64,000 bases of DNA from Dysgonomonas sp. UBA5412 (GCA_002409595.1 DHNQ01000009.1:143629-207628), one strand, 5' to 3'. Positions 8,739 to 17,559 are shown, counted from the stretch's first letter. Numbers and translations: made by a program. Notes: a model not told the origin generated them from the letters alone.

Positions 8739-9525
8739 AACTATATGTATCATCTGCATTAAGTGTAAAAATAAAATATTGTCGTTTGCCTATATTCGGA
8801 CAACCGAAATACATGACTCCATCGTCAAATAGGTCATCTATCTTCAATGAATGATCATGTCCATTAATACAAAATTGCAGATTCTTAGATTTTTTGATGT
8901 CATCCTGAAAATGTTTAGCTATATTGTTATTGAACTGATCTGAGAATGGACGTACATGCATGGCAAATACAGTCTTCGTATATTCTGGTCTGTCATCATT
9001 TTGTTGCTCTTCGATGAAGTTCAGATCAGGAACTGCAAATGAATAATCGAATTCAAGAGCATTCGTGTTCAGACAGATAAATTTCGTATTTCCGGCCAGA
9101 AATGAAAAGTTTTCTGTACCAAATATCTCTCTGTATATTTCTTCGCCATTTGCAAGACAATCGTGATTTCCGAGCAGAACCACATAAGGAACATGCAATC
9201 CGTTCATAATATCTCGCATCCACATAAATTCTTTGGTAAGTCCAAAGTCCGCAATATCGCCACCATGAATCACAAAGTCAATATCATCTCTTTTGTTTGC
9301 ATGCTTGACAAAGTCTTCTGTTTCATTATACCAACGTTGCGAGTCACTCATAAAAATAAAGCGTATACTTTTCTTTCCTTTACAGCTTTCTTCGATCTGA
9401 GCTATGTTTTTGGCATTTATTCCTTTTCCACCCTTTATTCTGCCGTCATAAGGGTGATACTCAATCATTTCGCATGCCGATAGCAGACATGTTAACGAGA
9501 GTAACACGAACAGTTTTAGTTTCAT
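8719..9525 (-). CDS. calcineurin-like metallophosphoesterase lipoprotein
   Basis: A 268-residue protein with a lipoprotein signal ending 'LLSAC-EM'. Metallophosphoesterase motifs are in order: 'MSDSQ', 'HGGDIAD', 'LGNHDC', 'AMHVRPF' and 'NGHDHS'. The first motif is Asp-Ser-Gln in place of the usual Asp-x-His, so one metal ligand is altered while the others are kept. It should act in the envelope; substrate unknown. It heads a two-gene minus-strand unit with the barrel-like protein. Confidence 0.82.
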   Translation of the reverse strand: MKLKLFVLLSLTCLLSACEMIEYHPYDGRIKGGKGINAKNIAQIEESCKGKKSIRFIFMSDSQRWYNETEDFVKHANKRDDIDFVIHGGDIADFGLTKEFMWMRDIMNGLHVPYVVLLGNHDCLANGEEIYREIFGTENFSFLAGNTKFICLNTNALEFDYSFAVPDLNFIEEQQNDDRPEYTKTVFAMHVRPFSDQFNNNIAKHFQDDIKKSKNLQFCINGHDHSLKIDDLFDDGVMYFGCPNIGKRQYFIFTLNADDTYSYELVEF

Positions 9526-9813
9526 CAGTTAAATTTGTAAATCAATTATGAGACTGCAAGTTTAGTTCATAAAAAAATGGTAAGGTGTAGTGTTAAATAA
9601 GATATGAATCGTATTTAGTATTATTAACTATTTTTTAACTAATGATAGATCGGATTGTTTTTTCCTCATTAGGCTTGTTGTTTGATGGGTATTGAAGGTC
9701 TGTTTGTAAATCTTACTGATAATCATATAATAATATTGCAAATTGTTGTATTTTTGTAGTCAATCCATTACTTAAAATATACAAGCCTGTTTATTCAGAA
9801 AATTATAAAGCGA
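9526..9813. other. divergent intergenic region
   Basis: AT-rich, no ORF worth calling. It separates the minus-strand phosphoesterase from the plus-strand gene at 9814. A TATTTTTG box at 9749-9756 suits the plus-strand gene, but no -33 partner is clear. On the minus strand only a weak TAAACTTG (9557-9564) is seen. Confidence 0.4.
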
Positions 9814-10095
9814 ATGAAATTAAAAGAAGAAAATAAAAATAAAACAGTATTGACTACCAGCTACGTCCTTACTAATGGCTCACCCGTTACATTCGTTCTT
9901 TACGATGAAGATGGGGATTGGCAGCTTTTTGGCGAAGATGAAGTCTCCGAAGACGAAGATGCATATCTTGTGTCAGTAGAAGAAATACTGGAAATGGAAC
10001 CAATGCTTAAACGTTTGCCCGATCTGCAACCCGGACAAGCTGCAACTCGTGAAAAAGATGGGTATAAATGGTTTCTAGTCGAAGAAGAATTGTAA
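9814..10095 (+). CDS. small acidic conserved protein
   Basis: A 93-residue, strongly acidic soluble protein. The core 'PVTFVLYDEDGDWQLFGEDE' and the Trp-Phe near the end suggest a small alpha/beta domain; I recall similar DUF2185-like proteins, sometimes found among immunity proteins, but the match is not firm. It has its own TATTTTTG box upstream and a strong terminator downstream, so it is transcribed alone. Confidence 0.65.
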   Translation: MKLKEENKNKTVLTTSYVLTNGSPVTFVLYDEDGDWQLFGEDEVSEDEDAYLVSVEEILEMEPMLKRLPDLQPGQAATREKDGYKWFLVEEEL

Positions 10096-10110
10096 ATATT
10101 GATATGGCAG

Positions 10111-10144
10111 AAATGAAATACTGTATCAGTATTTCATTTTTCTT
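10111..10144. terminator. intrinsic terminator
   Basis: A perfect 13-bp stem (10111-10123 with 10127-10139), 3-nt loop, then T-rich sequence. Confidence 0.8.
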
Positions 10145-10146
10145 TG

Positions 10147-10154
10147 TATTTTTG
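10147..10154 (+). promoter_or_regulatory. -7 element upstream of miaB
   Basis: TATTTTTG at 10147-10154, directly after the terminator and about 60 nt before miaB. No good -33 box is visible because the terminator stem occupies that place. Confidence 0.4.
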
Positions 10155-10215
10155 CCAACCAAAAGCAGTTTGAGATAAACTGTTTTTATTTTATAACAAA
10201 AAATAATATACTTCT

Positions 10216-11586
10216 ATGAACAACGAACTGGGACTGGACTTTAAATCCACGACTGAATCAAAAGAAAAGAAACTGTTCATCGAAACCTATGGCTGCCAGA
10301 TGAATGTGGCAGACAGCGAGGTTGTTGCATCTGTGATGCAGATGGATGGTTATATCGTAACAGACAAATTGGAAGATGCCGATGCAGTCTTTGTCAACAC
10401 CTGTTCTATAAGGGACAATGCCGAACAACGAGTTATACAGCGTCTCGATTACTTTAATGCTATTAAGAAGAAAAAAAATCCCGGTATGATAATCGGTGTT
10501 CTTGGCTGTATGGCAGAGAGAGTAAAAGAAGAACTGCATGCTAAACATCATGTCGACGTAGTTGTAGGACCCGATGCATATCTCGATCTGCCTAGCTTGG
10601 TAGGAGCAGCAGAAAGTGGCGAAAAGGCAATCAACGTACAATTGTCAAAAACAGAAACCTACAAAGACGTAATCCCGTTACGCATAGGAGGTAATCACAT
10701 TTCAGGCTTTATCTCCATAATGAGAGGGTGTGACAAAGTATGCTCCTATTGCATTGTGCCTTATACCCGCGGACGCGAGCGCAGCCGAATACCTCAAAGC
10801 ATATTGAACGAAGTGGCAGACTTGCGCGATAAGGGGTTTAAAGAAGTTACCCTTTTGGGGCAAAATGTGAATTCGTATCGTTATCAGAACGAAGACGGTT
10901 CGGTTGTAGACTTTTCGCGATTGTTAGAAATCGTAGCCCTCGAAGCTCCTAATATGCGTATCCGCTTCACAACCTCATATCCCACAGATATGACTGACGA
11001 AACATTAGAGGTGATAGCTAAATACGATAATCTTTGCAAATTTATACATCTACCTGTGCAGTCGGGCAGTAGCCGTATGTTAGGCGTAATGAAGCGGAAG
11101 TATGACAGAGAATGGTATCTCAACCGTATCGAAGCCATAAAACGTATCATTCCCGGTTGTGGACTCTCTACCGATATAATGTGTGGCTTCCATTCCGAAA
11201 CGGACGAAGATCAGGAAGATACACTGTCCTTGATGCGCGAAGTATGTTTCGATTCGGCTTTCATGTTCAAATATTCGGAACGTCCGGGCACGTATGCAGC
11301 AAAAAAGTTGGAAGACGATATCCCGGAAGAAATGAAAATAAAACGTTTGCAAGAAATCATAGAATTGCAGAATGAATGCTCGCTCGAAAGCAATAAAAGA
11401 GATATAGGCAAGACATTCGAAGTGCTTGTGGAGGGCTTTTCTAAGAGGTCGAGAGAGCAATTGTTTGGACGAACCTCTCAAAATAAGGTTGTTATATTCG
11501 ATAAGGGTACTTATCGTGTTGGCGATTTTGTGAAAGTGAAAATAACCGGCAATACTTCGGCAACCTTATTTGGCGAAACGATATAA
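10216..11586 (+). CDS. miaB: MiaB, tRNA-2-methylthio-N6-isopentenyladenosine synthase
   Basis: A 456-residue radical-SAM methylthiotransferase that adds a methylthio group to isopentenyl-A37 of tRNA. The N-terminal UPF0004 domain carries the three cluster cysteines ('ETYGCQMN', 'NTCSIRD', 'LGCMAER'), and the radical-SAM CxxxCxxC is 'CDKVCSYC' near residue 173. The last 60 residues form the TRAM domain ('GKTFEVLVEGFSK'...). 'GCQMN' and overall length favour MiaB over RimO or MtaB. It stands alone. Confidence 0.95.
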   Translation: MNNELGLDFKSTTESKEKKLFIETYGCQMNVADSEVVASVMQMDGYIVTDKLEDADAVFVNTCSIRDNAEQRVIQRLDYFNAIKKKKNPGMIIGVLGCMAERVKEELHAKHHVDVVVGPDAYLDLPSLVGAAESGEKAINVQLSKTETYKDVIPLRIGGNHISGFISIMRGCDKVCSYCIVPYTRGRERSRIPQSILNEVADLRDKGFKEVTLLGQNVNSYRYQNEDGSVVDFSRLLEIVALEAPNMRIRFTTSYPTDMTDETLEVIAKYDNLCKFIHLPVQSGSSRMLGVMKRKYDREWYLNRIEAIKRIIPGCGLSTDIMCGFHSETDEDQEDTLSLMREVCFDSAFMFKYSERPGTYAAKKLEDDIPEEMKIKRLQEIIELQNECSLESNKRDIGKTFEVLVEGFSKRSREQLFGRTSQNKVVIFDKGTYRVGDFVKVKITGNTSATLFGETI

Positions 11587-11726
11587 GAAGCTCGCCGATA
11601 AGTTATTTTTACTAAAGATATTTCTTCATTCTTTAAAAAGTAATTATATTAGCTTTTCGTTTCTGGAAAAAATAGAAGAGATTACTATAAAAAAATAAGA
11701 TTTAACAAATAAAAAAAATTAAGATT

Positions 11727-11930
11727 ATGAATAAGACTGGCTCTAATTTGTTATTTTTAGCCATTGGCGCTGCATTAGGAGCAGCAGTAGGCTATGTTGC
11801 AGCTTCTGACAAAAAAGAAGAATGGTTGAAAGACATAAATAGCCTTGTAGATAAAGTTAAAGGTAATGTTAAGCATGCTGCTAACAAAGGAAAAGATAGA
11901 CTAGAAGAATTGAAAAGCGATGTCGAATAA
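11727..11930 (+). CDS. YtxH-like small membrane protein
   Basis: A 67-residue protein: one glycine/alanine-rich transmembrane helix (residues 7-25) followed by a charged amphipathic helix. This is the layout of YtxH-type general-stress proteins. Its stop region overlaps the next gene by 11 nt, so it is translationally coupled to it. Confidence 0.75.
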   Translation: MNKTGSNLLFLAIGAALGAAVGYVAASDKKEEWLKDINSLVDKVKGNVKHAANKGKDRLEELKSDVE

Positions 11931-12300
11931 TTCAGAATCAGACAAAAGCTTAAGTACTCTAATTGAAGAAATCAAATTAGAACTATTAGGCTATATCAAC
12001 AGCAAGGGACGCTTGATCAAGCTGGACCTATATGAGAAGTCGGGGATTCTGGCTTCAGCGATGGGATATGGCTTAATAGTTCTTTCAATTTTAGCCGTTT
12101 TTATATTCTTTCTGTTTATCGGTCTGGCATTCTTTATTGGCGAATTGCTTAATAGTCTGGCTGCCGGATTTGGTATAATGGCTTTGTTTTCGTTGTTATT
12201 GTTGCTCATCGTTTTCCTATCCCGGAAGATGATAAAAAATGCAATTCTTAATTTTACAATAACCTTTATCAGAAAATTGGAAGCTAATGACGAAGAATAA
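11920..12300 (+). CDS. holin-superfamily-like (DUF1469-type) membrane protein
   Basis: A 126-residue protein with a polar N-terminal helix and two long transmembrane helices (about 47-75 and 80-105). It resembles phage holin superfamily III / Holin-X domains, which in chromosomes accompany YtxH or YqjD-like proteins and act at the inner membrane during stress; lysis activity is not implied. It overlaps both neighbours. Confidence 0.75.
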   Translation: MSNNSESDKSLSTLIEEIKLELLGYINSKGRLIKLDLYEKSGILASAMGYGLIVLSILAVFIFFLFIGLAFFIGELLNSLAAGFGIMALFSLLLLLIVFLSRKMIKNAILNFTITFIRKLEANDEE

Positions 12301-12649
12301 ATTAACACCATTGCAGATACTCCGTCAGGAAAAAGAAATCGCTAAACGAGAATGTACGGAAAGCGAGGCAAGACTTGCCGGACATTGGTCGTACCTTTCG
12401 GAAAATGCAACTTCCCTCGTTTTTCAGAGTGCGATAGATGCTGTTTTACACAAATTCGGATTTGGACATAGAAGCCGTTCCGGCGGCGATTCTTCTTCGG
12501 AAGGAGGACAACGAGGTTTGTTGAGCGGACTGACAGCTTACTATCCAATGATCTGGGAATTTGCACAGCCTTTACTTCTGAGGTTTGCAATGAAAAAAAT
12601 TAAATCTCTCTTTTCTCGGAAGAAGAAAAAGAAGAGCAATGATGATTGA
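12287..12649 (+). CDS. hypothetical basic protein of the YtxH/holin operon
   Basis: A 120-residue protein that overlaps the previous gene by 14 nt. A polar, charged N-terminal half, a glycine/serine linker ('GGDSSSEGG'), one moderately hydrophobic helix and a lysine-rich tail are visible. No family recognised. Tight overlap and the terminator 40 nt downstream make this the third gene of the operon starting at 11727. Confidence 0.7.
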   Translation: MTKNKLTPLQILRQEKEIAKRECTESEARLAGHWSYLSENATSLVFQSAIDAVLHKFGFGHRSRSGGDSSSEGGQRGLLSGLTAYYPMIWEFAQPLLLRFAMKKIKSLFSRKKKKKSNDD

Positions 12650-12690
12650 TATGAAATCATACAATATAAGTGATGAAATATTACTTTATA

Positions 12691-12730
12691 AAAAAGCAAC
12701 AAAATAATTTTATTTTGTTGCTTTTTATTT
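12691..12730. terminator. strong intrinsic terminator
   Basis: A perfect 16-bp stem (12691-12706 with 12711-12726) with a 4-nt loop, A-rich on one side and T-rich on the other. Confidence 0.88.
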
Positions 12731-12769
12731 ATCTCTACTATATTGACTGCTGAAAAGGCGAAGAAGGCG

Positions 12770-12818
12770 TAAAATGAAAAAAGGCGTAAAAGTGTACAAC
12801 TTTGTAAGTTTTTAGTTA
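12770..12818. repeat. intergenic element, copy A
   Basis: Contains GTGTACAACTTTGTAA, a TACAA-N2-TTGTA palindrome, within about 45 nt that closely match a second copy at 54,763-54,816. The flanking 'gtaaaatgaaaaaa' and 'ttttagttaaaa' words are shared too. It lies about 160 nt upstream of pepD; the other copy precedes an M28 peptidase. Confidence 0.6.
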
Positions 12819-12903
12819 AAATCAATTTAAGTGCATTTAGTCTCTGCTATTTGTTATATACAAAATGTTAATAGAGAATCGAAAATAATCTGAAAATGTC
12901 GAA

Positions 12904-12940
12904 TTTGAACATCATTTACGTTGATATTTTTCTATCTTTG
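12904..12940 (+). promoter_or_regulatory. promoter for pepD
   Basis: Perfect -7 element TATCTTTG at 12933-12940 with TTTG at 12904-12907 (25-nt gap, longer than usual). The start is expected about 30 nt before the ATG. Confidence 0.5.
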
Positions 12941-12975
12941 TTACTATTGGTAAAATTTATAAAACATAATATCTT

Positions 12976-14430
12976 ATGTCGAAAGAAATACTTAATCTAA
13001 AACCACAACAATTGTGGAAGCACTTCCACGACTTGACTCAGATACCTCGTCCGACAGGTCAGATGGAAGAAGTGACCAAGTTTGTAATCAACTTTGGTAA
13101 GTCTCTTGGACTGGATGTGAAGCAAGATAAAACTGGAAATGTACTTATTACCAAACCTGCCACCGCAGGAATGGAAAATGTACCTGTTGTTATACTTCAG
13201 GCTCACCTTGATATGGTTCCTCAAAAGAACTCTGATGTAAAACATGATTTTACAAAAGACCCTATCGAAACTCAAATAGATGGCGATAAAGTAAAGGCTC
13301 GTTCTACTACTTTGGGTGCTGATAATGGTATCGGAGCTGCTGCTATGATGACAGTGTTGGAAGACAAAGCTCTGAAACATGGTAAGATAGAAGCTCTGTT
13401 TACAATAGACGAAGAAGTAGGAATGGTGGGAGCTATCGGGCTTCAACCCGGCTTTCTTTCGGGAGATATATTGCTGAATCTGGATACTGAGGAAATCGGT
13501 GAACTCTGTGTCGGATGTGCCGGAGGGGCAGATGTCAATGCCGATTGGCATTACAAAGATGTAGAAGTGCCCAAAGGCGATGTTGCCTATCAGATCACAT
13601 TGAGAGGGCTACGCGGAGGACATTCCGGAACTGAGATTCATCTGGGTAGGGCAAATGCAAACAAACTGATGTTTTATTTTCTGAAAGAAGCTGTTAGCAG
13701 CTATGAAGTAAGACTATCGGAAGTAGACGGAGGATCGTTGCGTAATGCTATTCCGCGCGAATCGCATGCCATTGTAACGTTGCCCGAAGAAGATGTAAAA
13801 GATTTTCTTGACCTTGTAGTTGAGTACGAAAGTGTTTATAAAGAAGAATATAAAGCAGTAGAGCCTAACTTGTCTTTCAAAGCAGAAAAAGTGAGCGTGC
13901 CTAAAACGCTTATCCCCGAAGAAATTCAAGACAGTGTAATAAATGCTGTTGTTGGTTGTCAGAATGGAGTTATCGGTATGCTTACCGAATTTGAGGGCAT
14001 TGTAGAAACTTCAACAAACTTAGCTTCTGTGAAGTCAGAAGAAGGGCATATCGCTGCCAAGATGCTTACCCGTAGTTCATCCGAAGATCGCAAAGATGAG
14101 ATTTGTTCTAGTCTTGAAAGTGTATTTGCTTTGGCTGGAGCTAAGGTATCTATCGAAAATCCATATCCGGGTTGGCAACCTAATGCACATTCGGAGACAT
14201 TGAATATGATGGCGGATTTGTATGAAGAAATGTTTAACGAAAAGGCACATGTTGTAGTTGTGCATGCCGGACTAGAATGCGGCATCATCTTGTCGAGTAC
14301 TCCGGGATTAGATATCGTTTCGTTTGGTCCTACTATTCTTAATGCGCACTCTCCGGACGAGTTTGTGGAAATAGATACAGTAGCTAAGTTTTATGACTAT
14401 CTGGTGAAGACGCTGGAAAGAGTAAAATAA
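12976..14430 (+). CDS. pepD: PepD, aminoacyl-histidine dipeptidase (M20C)
   Basis: A 484-residue zinc dipeptidase (beta-Ala-His dipeptidase). Family motifs: 'IPRPTGQMEEV' near residue 25, metal ligand in 'QAHLDMVPQ', catalytic and bridging Asp in 'LGADNGIGAAAM', the Glu pair in 'TIDEEVGMVGA', and the C-terminal metal His in 'NAHSPDEFV'. The lid domain is present and length is normal. It is a single-gene unit between a promoter and a perfect terminator. Confidence 0.93.
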   Translation: MSKEILNLKPQQLWKHFHDLTQIPRPTGQMEEVTKFVINFGKSLGLDVKQDKTGNVLITKPATAGMENVPVVILQAHLDMVPQKNSDVKHDFTKDPIETQIDGDKVKARSTTLGADNGIGAAAMMTVLEDKALKHGKIEALFTIDEEVGMVGAIGLQPGFLSGDILLNLDTEEIGELCVGCAGGADVNADWHYKDVEVPKGDVAYQITLRGLRGGHSGTEIHLGRANANKLMFYFLKEAVSSYEVRLSEVDGGSLRNAIPRESHAIVTLPEEDVKDFLDLVVEYESVYKEEYKAVEPNLSFKAEKVSVPKTLIPEEIQDSVINAVVGCQNGVIGMLTEFEGIVETSTNLASVKSEEGHIAAKMLTRSSSEDRKDEICSSLESVFALAGAKVSIENPYPGWQPNAHSETLNMMADLYEEMFNEKAHVVVVHAGLECGIILSSTPGLDIVSFGPTILNAHSPDEFVEIDTVAKFYDYLVKTLERVK

Positions 14431-14451
14431 AAAGCTGATATTGATATACAA

Positions 14452-14484
14452 AATAAAGGCGAAGATCTGATCTTCGCCTTTATT
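14452..14484. terminator. bidirectional intrinsic terminator
   Basis: A perfect 16-bp inverted repeat with a single centre base (14468); A-rich left edge and T-rich right edge. It separates convergent pepD and the GHL10-like gene. Confidence 0.85.
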
Positions 14485-14505
14485 CATTATAACACTTAGT
14501 CGCTA

Positions 14506-15579
14506 TTATTTCTTCGTCCTGTATTTGCTTAATATAGCTAATATATCGTCGCTCAGATCACCGAATATGGAGATGCCACTAGCTCCATTATCGAGAGCAT
14601 ATTTTATACCTTCCTCTACTTCCTGATTGTTTTTGAAGTCCGGCATGTATAGTCCGGCGTAAAGAGGAAAACGCTCGTCTATACCTCTCATTCCTTGTTT
14701 TACAGCATCTCCGATCCAAGGAACATCTTCTTTGTAAAATCCATGATATATCATTGGATATACTGCATCGAGAGACCAATTAGTCCAATCTTGGCGAACA
14801 AGCCTTTTAGCTACATCGGGAGTCGGAAACACGGCTGCCGTTAGTGGCTTGTTATTAGCTTTGGCTACCTCACTTATCTTATTTACAATATTGGATACGG
14901 CATCATATCTGAACGAACGCCACGAAAGACTTTCCTGAGGATACTCTATGCTGTCGAGATCTTTGTGATACTTTTCTTTAAACTTGGCTTTACATATATC
15001 GCAATAGCAGTAGTCGTATTCGGGCAGCTCTTCGGTTTGCTTTATACTGTATACTTGCCACAAATTGACTGCGAGTATGACGTCTGAAAATCGGATATAA
15101 TCCATGTGAATACCGTCTACATAATCTTTTGCTAGTGTATTCTTTACATCGTTTACCAGATAGTCTGCTACTTCCGCACGTGATGGACACATCCACCGAT
15201 AGTAGTCTACATAAGGAGGATGATCGGCGCAGGATTTTCCTTTTCTGTTTACGGCAGCCCATTCGGGGTGTGCTTGCAGGGCATCCCTTCTGTTCATAAT
15301 CCACATCCATCTGTGTGCTTCAAGACCTTGTGCTTTCGCTGCACGAAAGTGCTTTTCGCTGTCAGCTTCAAAGAAGATGCCAACGATACCTGCATCGTGA
15401 TATTTCTTGTATTTGGCAGCTAACTCTTCTTCGGTGTCATCGCTTTGTGGGTTTACCCACACCCAATGTTTGTAGGTGTTACTGGTCGTCTCTGTTTTTT
15501 TGTCTGTAGTGTTGCAACTTGCTAAGATAGTGGATATAAATACTATCAGTAGCCAATAGATGTTTGATGTTTTTTTCAT
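14506..15579 (-). CDS. GHL10-like glycoside hydrolase-related lipoprotein
   Basis: A 357-residue lipoprotein (signal ends 'ILASC-NT'). The TIM-barrel pattern of glycosyl-hydrolase-like GHL10/DUF187 relatives is visible: an early Trp-rich strand ('HWVWVNP'), the 'DYVDGIHMDYIRFSD' strand near 160-175 with the Asp expected in the active site, and a 'CYCDICKAKFKEKYHKDL' motif common in this group. The reaction is not established. It is the last gene of the sirtuin-CBM9-GHL10 operon, 14 nt after the CBM9 gene. Confidence 0.75.
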   Translation of the reverse strand: MKKTSNIYWLLIVFISTILASCNTTDKKTETTSNTYKHWVWVNPQSDDTEEELAAKYKKYHDAGIVGIFFEADSEKHFRAAKAQGLEAHRWMWIMNRRDALQAHPEWAAVNRKGKSCADHPPYVDYYRWMCPSRAEVADYLVNDVKNTLAKDYVDGIHMDYIRFSDVILAVNLWQVYSIKQTEELPEYDYCYCDICKAKFKEKYHKDLDSIEYPQESLSWRSFRYDAVSNIVNKISEVAKANNKPLTAAVFPTPDVAKRLVRQDWTNWSLDAVYPMIYHGFYKEDVPWIGDAVKQGMRGIDERFPLYAGLYMPDFKNNQEVEEGIKYALDNGASGISIFGDLSDDILAILSKYRTKK

Positions 15580-15593
15580 GATAGTTTTTAGAT

Positions 15594-16691
15594 TTATTTC
15601 AAAATGAGTCCTTCTTCATTTATTTCGATTCTAAGATTATGAGCATCCTCTATCGTTGCTGTAAATTGTTGAGGAGTAGCCTGCATACTTAGTTTGTTTC
15701 TCTTATTGTCTATGATGGCAGCGTTTTCTATTTCAAGTTCTTTCAATGTGGAGGCATAGTGTTTATGTGTTGCTTTATACCTGTTTTGCTTATAATAAAC
15801 CAACCATAAATATTGTCTTTGCTTTTCCTCATAAGGTAGAGTAAAGGAAGGTAGTTTTCCGGTTTCCTTATCCGAAAACATGAGATACCCCCAGCGTTCG
15901 GGCATGTGCATATTTATTTCGCCTTGAGACGACCACACCCAATTGTTTTCCGGCATAACTTTTCCGTTTATATCTTTCTTCTTTATGTACTTCCCATCCT
16001 TGATCTCTGTATCCCATTGAACTCTCGAAAAATTGATTCTCCATATTTCTCCATTCTTAGGGCGGTGAATTTTGTTGCCGATGGAGAGTGCGCTAAATGG
16101 AATAGCAAATTCTACACTCCAACTCGTATCCGTATCTTTCGGATCGTTTAATGTTCCATTTATTTTTACAGCATGTTTCATGCCCGGAGTATTCCAACTG
16201 AATAAGGCTGCACCCTTATTTCGATATGGTTTGGGAAGGAAAAGGTCGAAAATGGTATTCATTGCATTAATCTCTATCTCGAAATATTGGTGGGCTGTAT
16301 TGTTTGGGTCTATAAATATCTCAAAGTCATTGTCGTGAAATATAATATCATCCCTCTTGGTCAATGTAGCCCATATATGCGGCTCTTGTAGCTCGGCTGC
16401 TATGTATAAGTAGGTTTTATCCCATAGCATTTTTGCTCTGGTATCGTAATACGGCTTTGGTTTTGACTTACCTTCAATATCAACAAAGGCAGAAGTCCAT
16501 TCGGCTTTTTGCCACTCTTGCGCGTCAATGTTTCCGTCTATCGAGGGCGGATGCTCAGTATATCCGATCACATAGCTGAGGGGCGTGTCGAACAGATTAT
16601 CCAGTTCGTCAAAAGTCGATTGGGCGACGAGAATGCTGGATAAGAATAATGAAGCAATCGTGATGATTGTCTTAAATAGGGTCTTACACAT
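15594..16691 (-). CDS. secreted protein with CBM9-like domain
   Basis: A 365-residue protein with a signal peptide ending 'ILVA-QS'. Residues 40-270 resemble a carbohydrate-binding family 9-like domain: 'PPSIDGNIDAQEWQKAEWT' at the start, 'YLYIAAELQEPHIWATLT', 'DNDFEIFIDP', and 'SWSVEFAIPFSAL' followed by 'WRINFSRVQW'. Such domains occur at the cell surface in polysaccharide-using bacteria. The tail of about 90 residues has no recognised motif. The gene shares one base with the sirtuin stop. Confidence 0.8.
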   Translation of the reverse strand: MCKTLFKTIITIASLFLSSILVAQSTFDELDNLFDTPLSYVIGYTEHPPSIDGNIDAQEWQKAEWTSAFVDIEGKSKPKPYYDTRAKMLWDKTYLYIAAELQEPHIWATLTKRDDIIFHDNDFEIFIDPNNTAHQYFEIEINAMNTIFDLFLPKPYRNKGAALFSWNTPGMKHAVKINGTLNDPKDTDTSWSVEFAIPFSALSIGNKIHRPKNGEIWRINFSRVQWDTEIKDGKYIKKKDINGKVMPENNWVWSSQGEINMHMPERWGYLMFSDKETGKLPSFTLPYEEKQRQYLWLVYYKQNRYKATHKHYASTLKELEIENAAIIDNKRNKLSMQATPQQFTATIEDAHNLRIEINEEGLILK

Positions 16692-17383
16692 TATTCGTTC
16701 CCTTTAAGTATACTACGAAGTTCTGCTACACCCTCAGAAGCCCCTTTTCTGATGAAGTGAATATTCATCAAGCTGGTTTTTACATCTTTTGGATCTATTA
16801 AGTATATCGGAATTCCTTTCTTTGCGTAATTGAGCAGCCCCGCAGCAGGATACACATTTAACGAAGTTCCTATAACGACAAATACGTCTGCTTGCTGTGT
16901 TGTCTCAATAGCCTTTTCTATCATCGGCACAGCTTCACCAAACCATACTATGTGAGGACGCAATTGAGAGCCTTTTTCACATTTGTCGCCAATCTGTATT
17001 TCCGGATTCTCAGGAGTGAGCGTGTATATTAACGATGGGTCGCTGGTCGAACGTACCTTGCTTAGTTCTCCGTGTAGGTGCAGTACGTCTGAGCTTCCTG
17101 CACGCTCGTGAAGGTCGTCTACATTTTGCGTTATTATAGACATCTTATATTCCGACTCCATCTCTGCCAATCCCAGATGCCCCTTATTAGGTTTGGCTTC
17201 AAAAGCAGCTTTTCGTCTTGCATTGTAAAAGTCGAGAACGAGTTGAGGGTTGCGTCTGAATCCTTCGGGAGTTGCTACATCCTCAACAGAATGTTGCTCC
17301 CATAAGCCGTTAGAATCTCTGAAAGTAGATATTCCGCTTTCAGCACTCATTCCGGCGCCTGTTAGAACTACTATATGTTTCAT
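16691..17383 (-). CDS. Sir2-type NAD-dependent protein deacylase
   Basis: A 230-residue sirtuin. 'LTGAGMSAESGISTFRD' at the N-terminus binds NAD, 'TQNVDDLHERAG' forms the nicotinamide pocket, and the catalytic His is in 'LHLHGEL'. 'DFYNARRKA' carries the Tyr-x-x-Arg pair of class III (SIRT5/CobB-like) enzymes, which favour acidic acyl groups such as succinyl-lysine. The zinc-binding cysteines are missing: only one Cys lies in the region where four are expected. It is the first gene of a minus-strand operon with two secreted carbohydrate-related proteins, an unusual pairing. Confidence 0.9.
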   Translation of the reverse strand: MKHIVVLTGAGMSAESGISTFRDSNGLWEQHSVEDVATPEGFRRNPQLVLDFYNARRKAAFEAKPNKGHLGLAEMESEYKMSIITQNVDDLHERAGSSDVLHLHGELSKVRSTSDPSLIYTLTPENPEIQIGDKCEKGSQLRPHIVWFGEAVPMIEKAIETTQQADVFVVIGTSLNVYPAAGLLNYAKKGIPIYLIDPKDVKTSLMNIHFIRKGASEGVAELRSILKGNE

Positions 17384-17413
17384 AAAATATTAAAAATCTG
17401 TAAGCGTTATATA

Positions 17414-17421
17414 CAAATATA
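17414..17421 (-). promoter_or_regulatory. -7 element for sirtuin operon
   Basis: TATATTTG on the minus strand (17421 to 17414), about 30 nt upstream of the sirtuin start. No clear -33. Confidence 0.4.
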
Positions 17422-17464
17422 GTTTTTTCGACTCTAAAAACCATTAATATATCACTAAAAGAGT

Positions 17465-17472
17465 TACTTTTG
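17465..17472 (+). promoter_or_regulatory. -7 element for FKBP gene
   Basis: TACTTTTG on the plus strand, about 85 nt upstream of the FKBP start. It shares the divergent region with the sirtuin promoter. Confidence 0.4.
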
Positions 17473-17559
17473 TTGGCAAAATAAAATAAACAGCCATACT
17501 CTGTCGTTAGACTTCTATTGTCTTGATTTACAGAGGAGGCAAAAACAAAAAAAATATAT

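Noticed and set aside
11727..12649. Prophage lysis module, suggested by the holin-like protein
   Set aside because: No other phage genes are present; YtxH/holin-like trios are ordinary chromosomal envelope genes.
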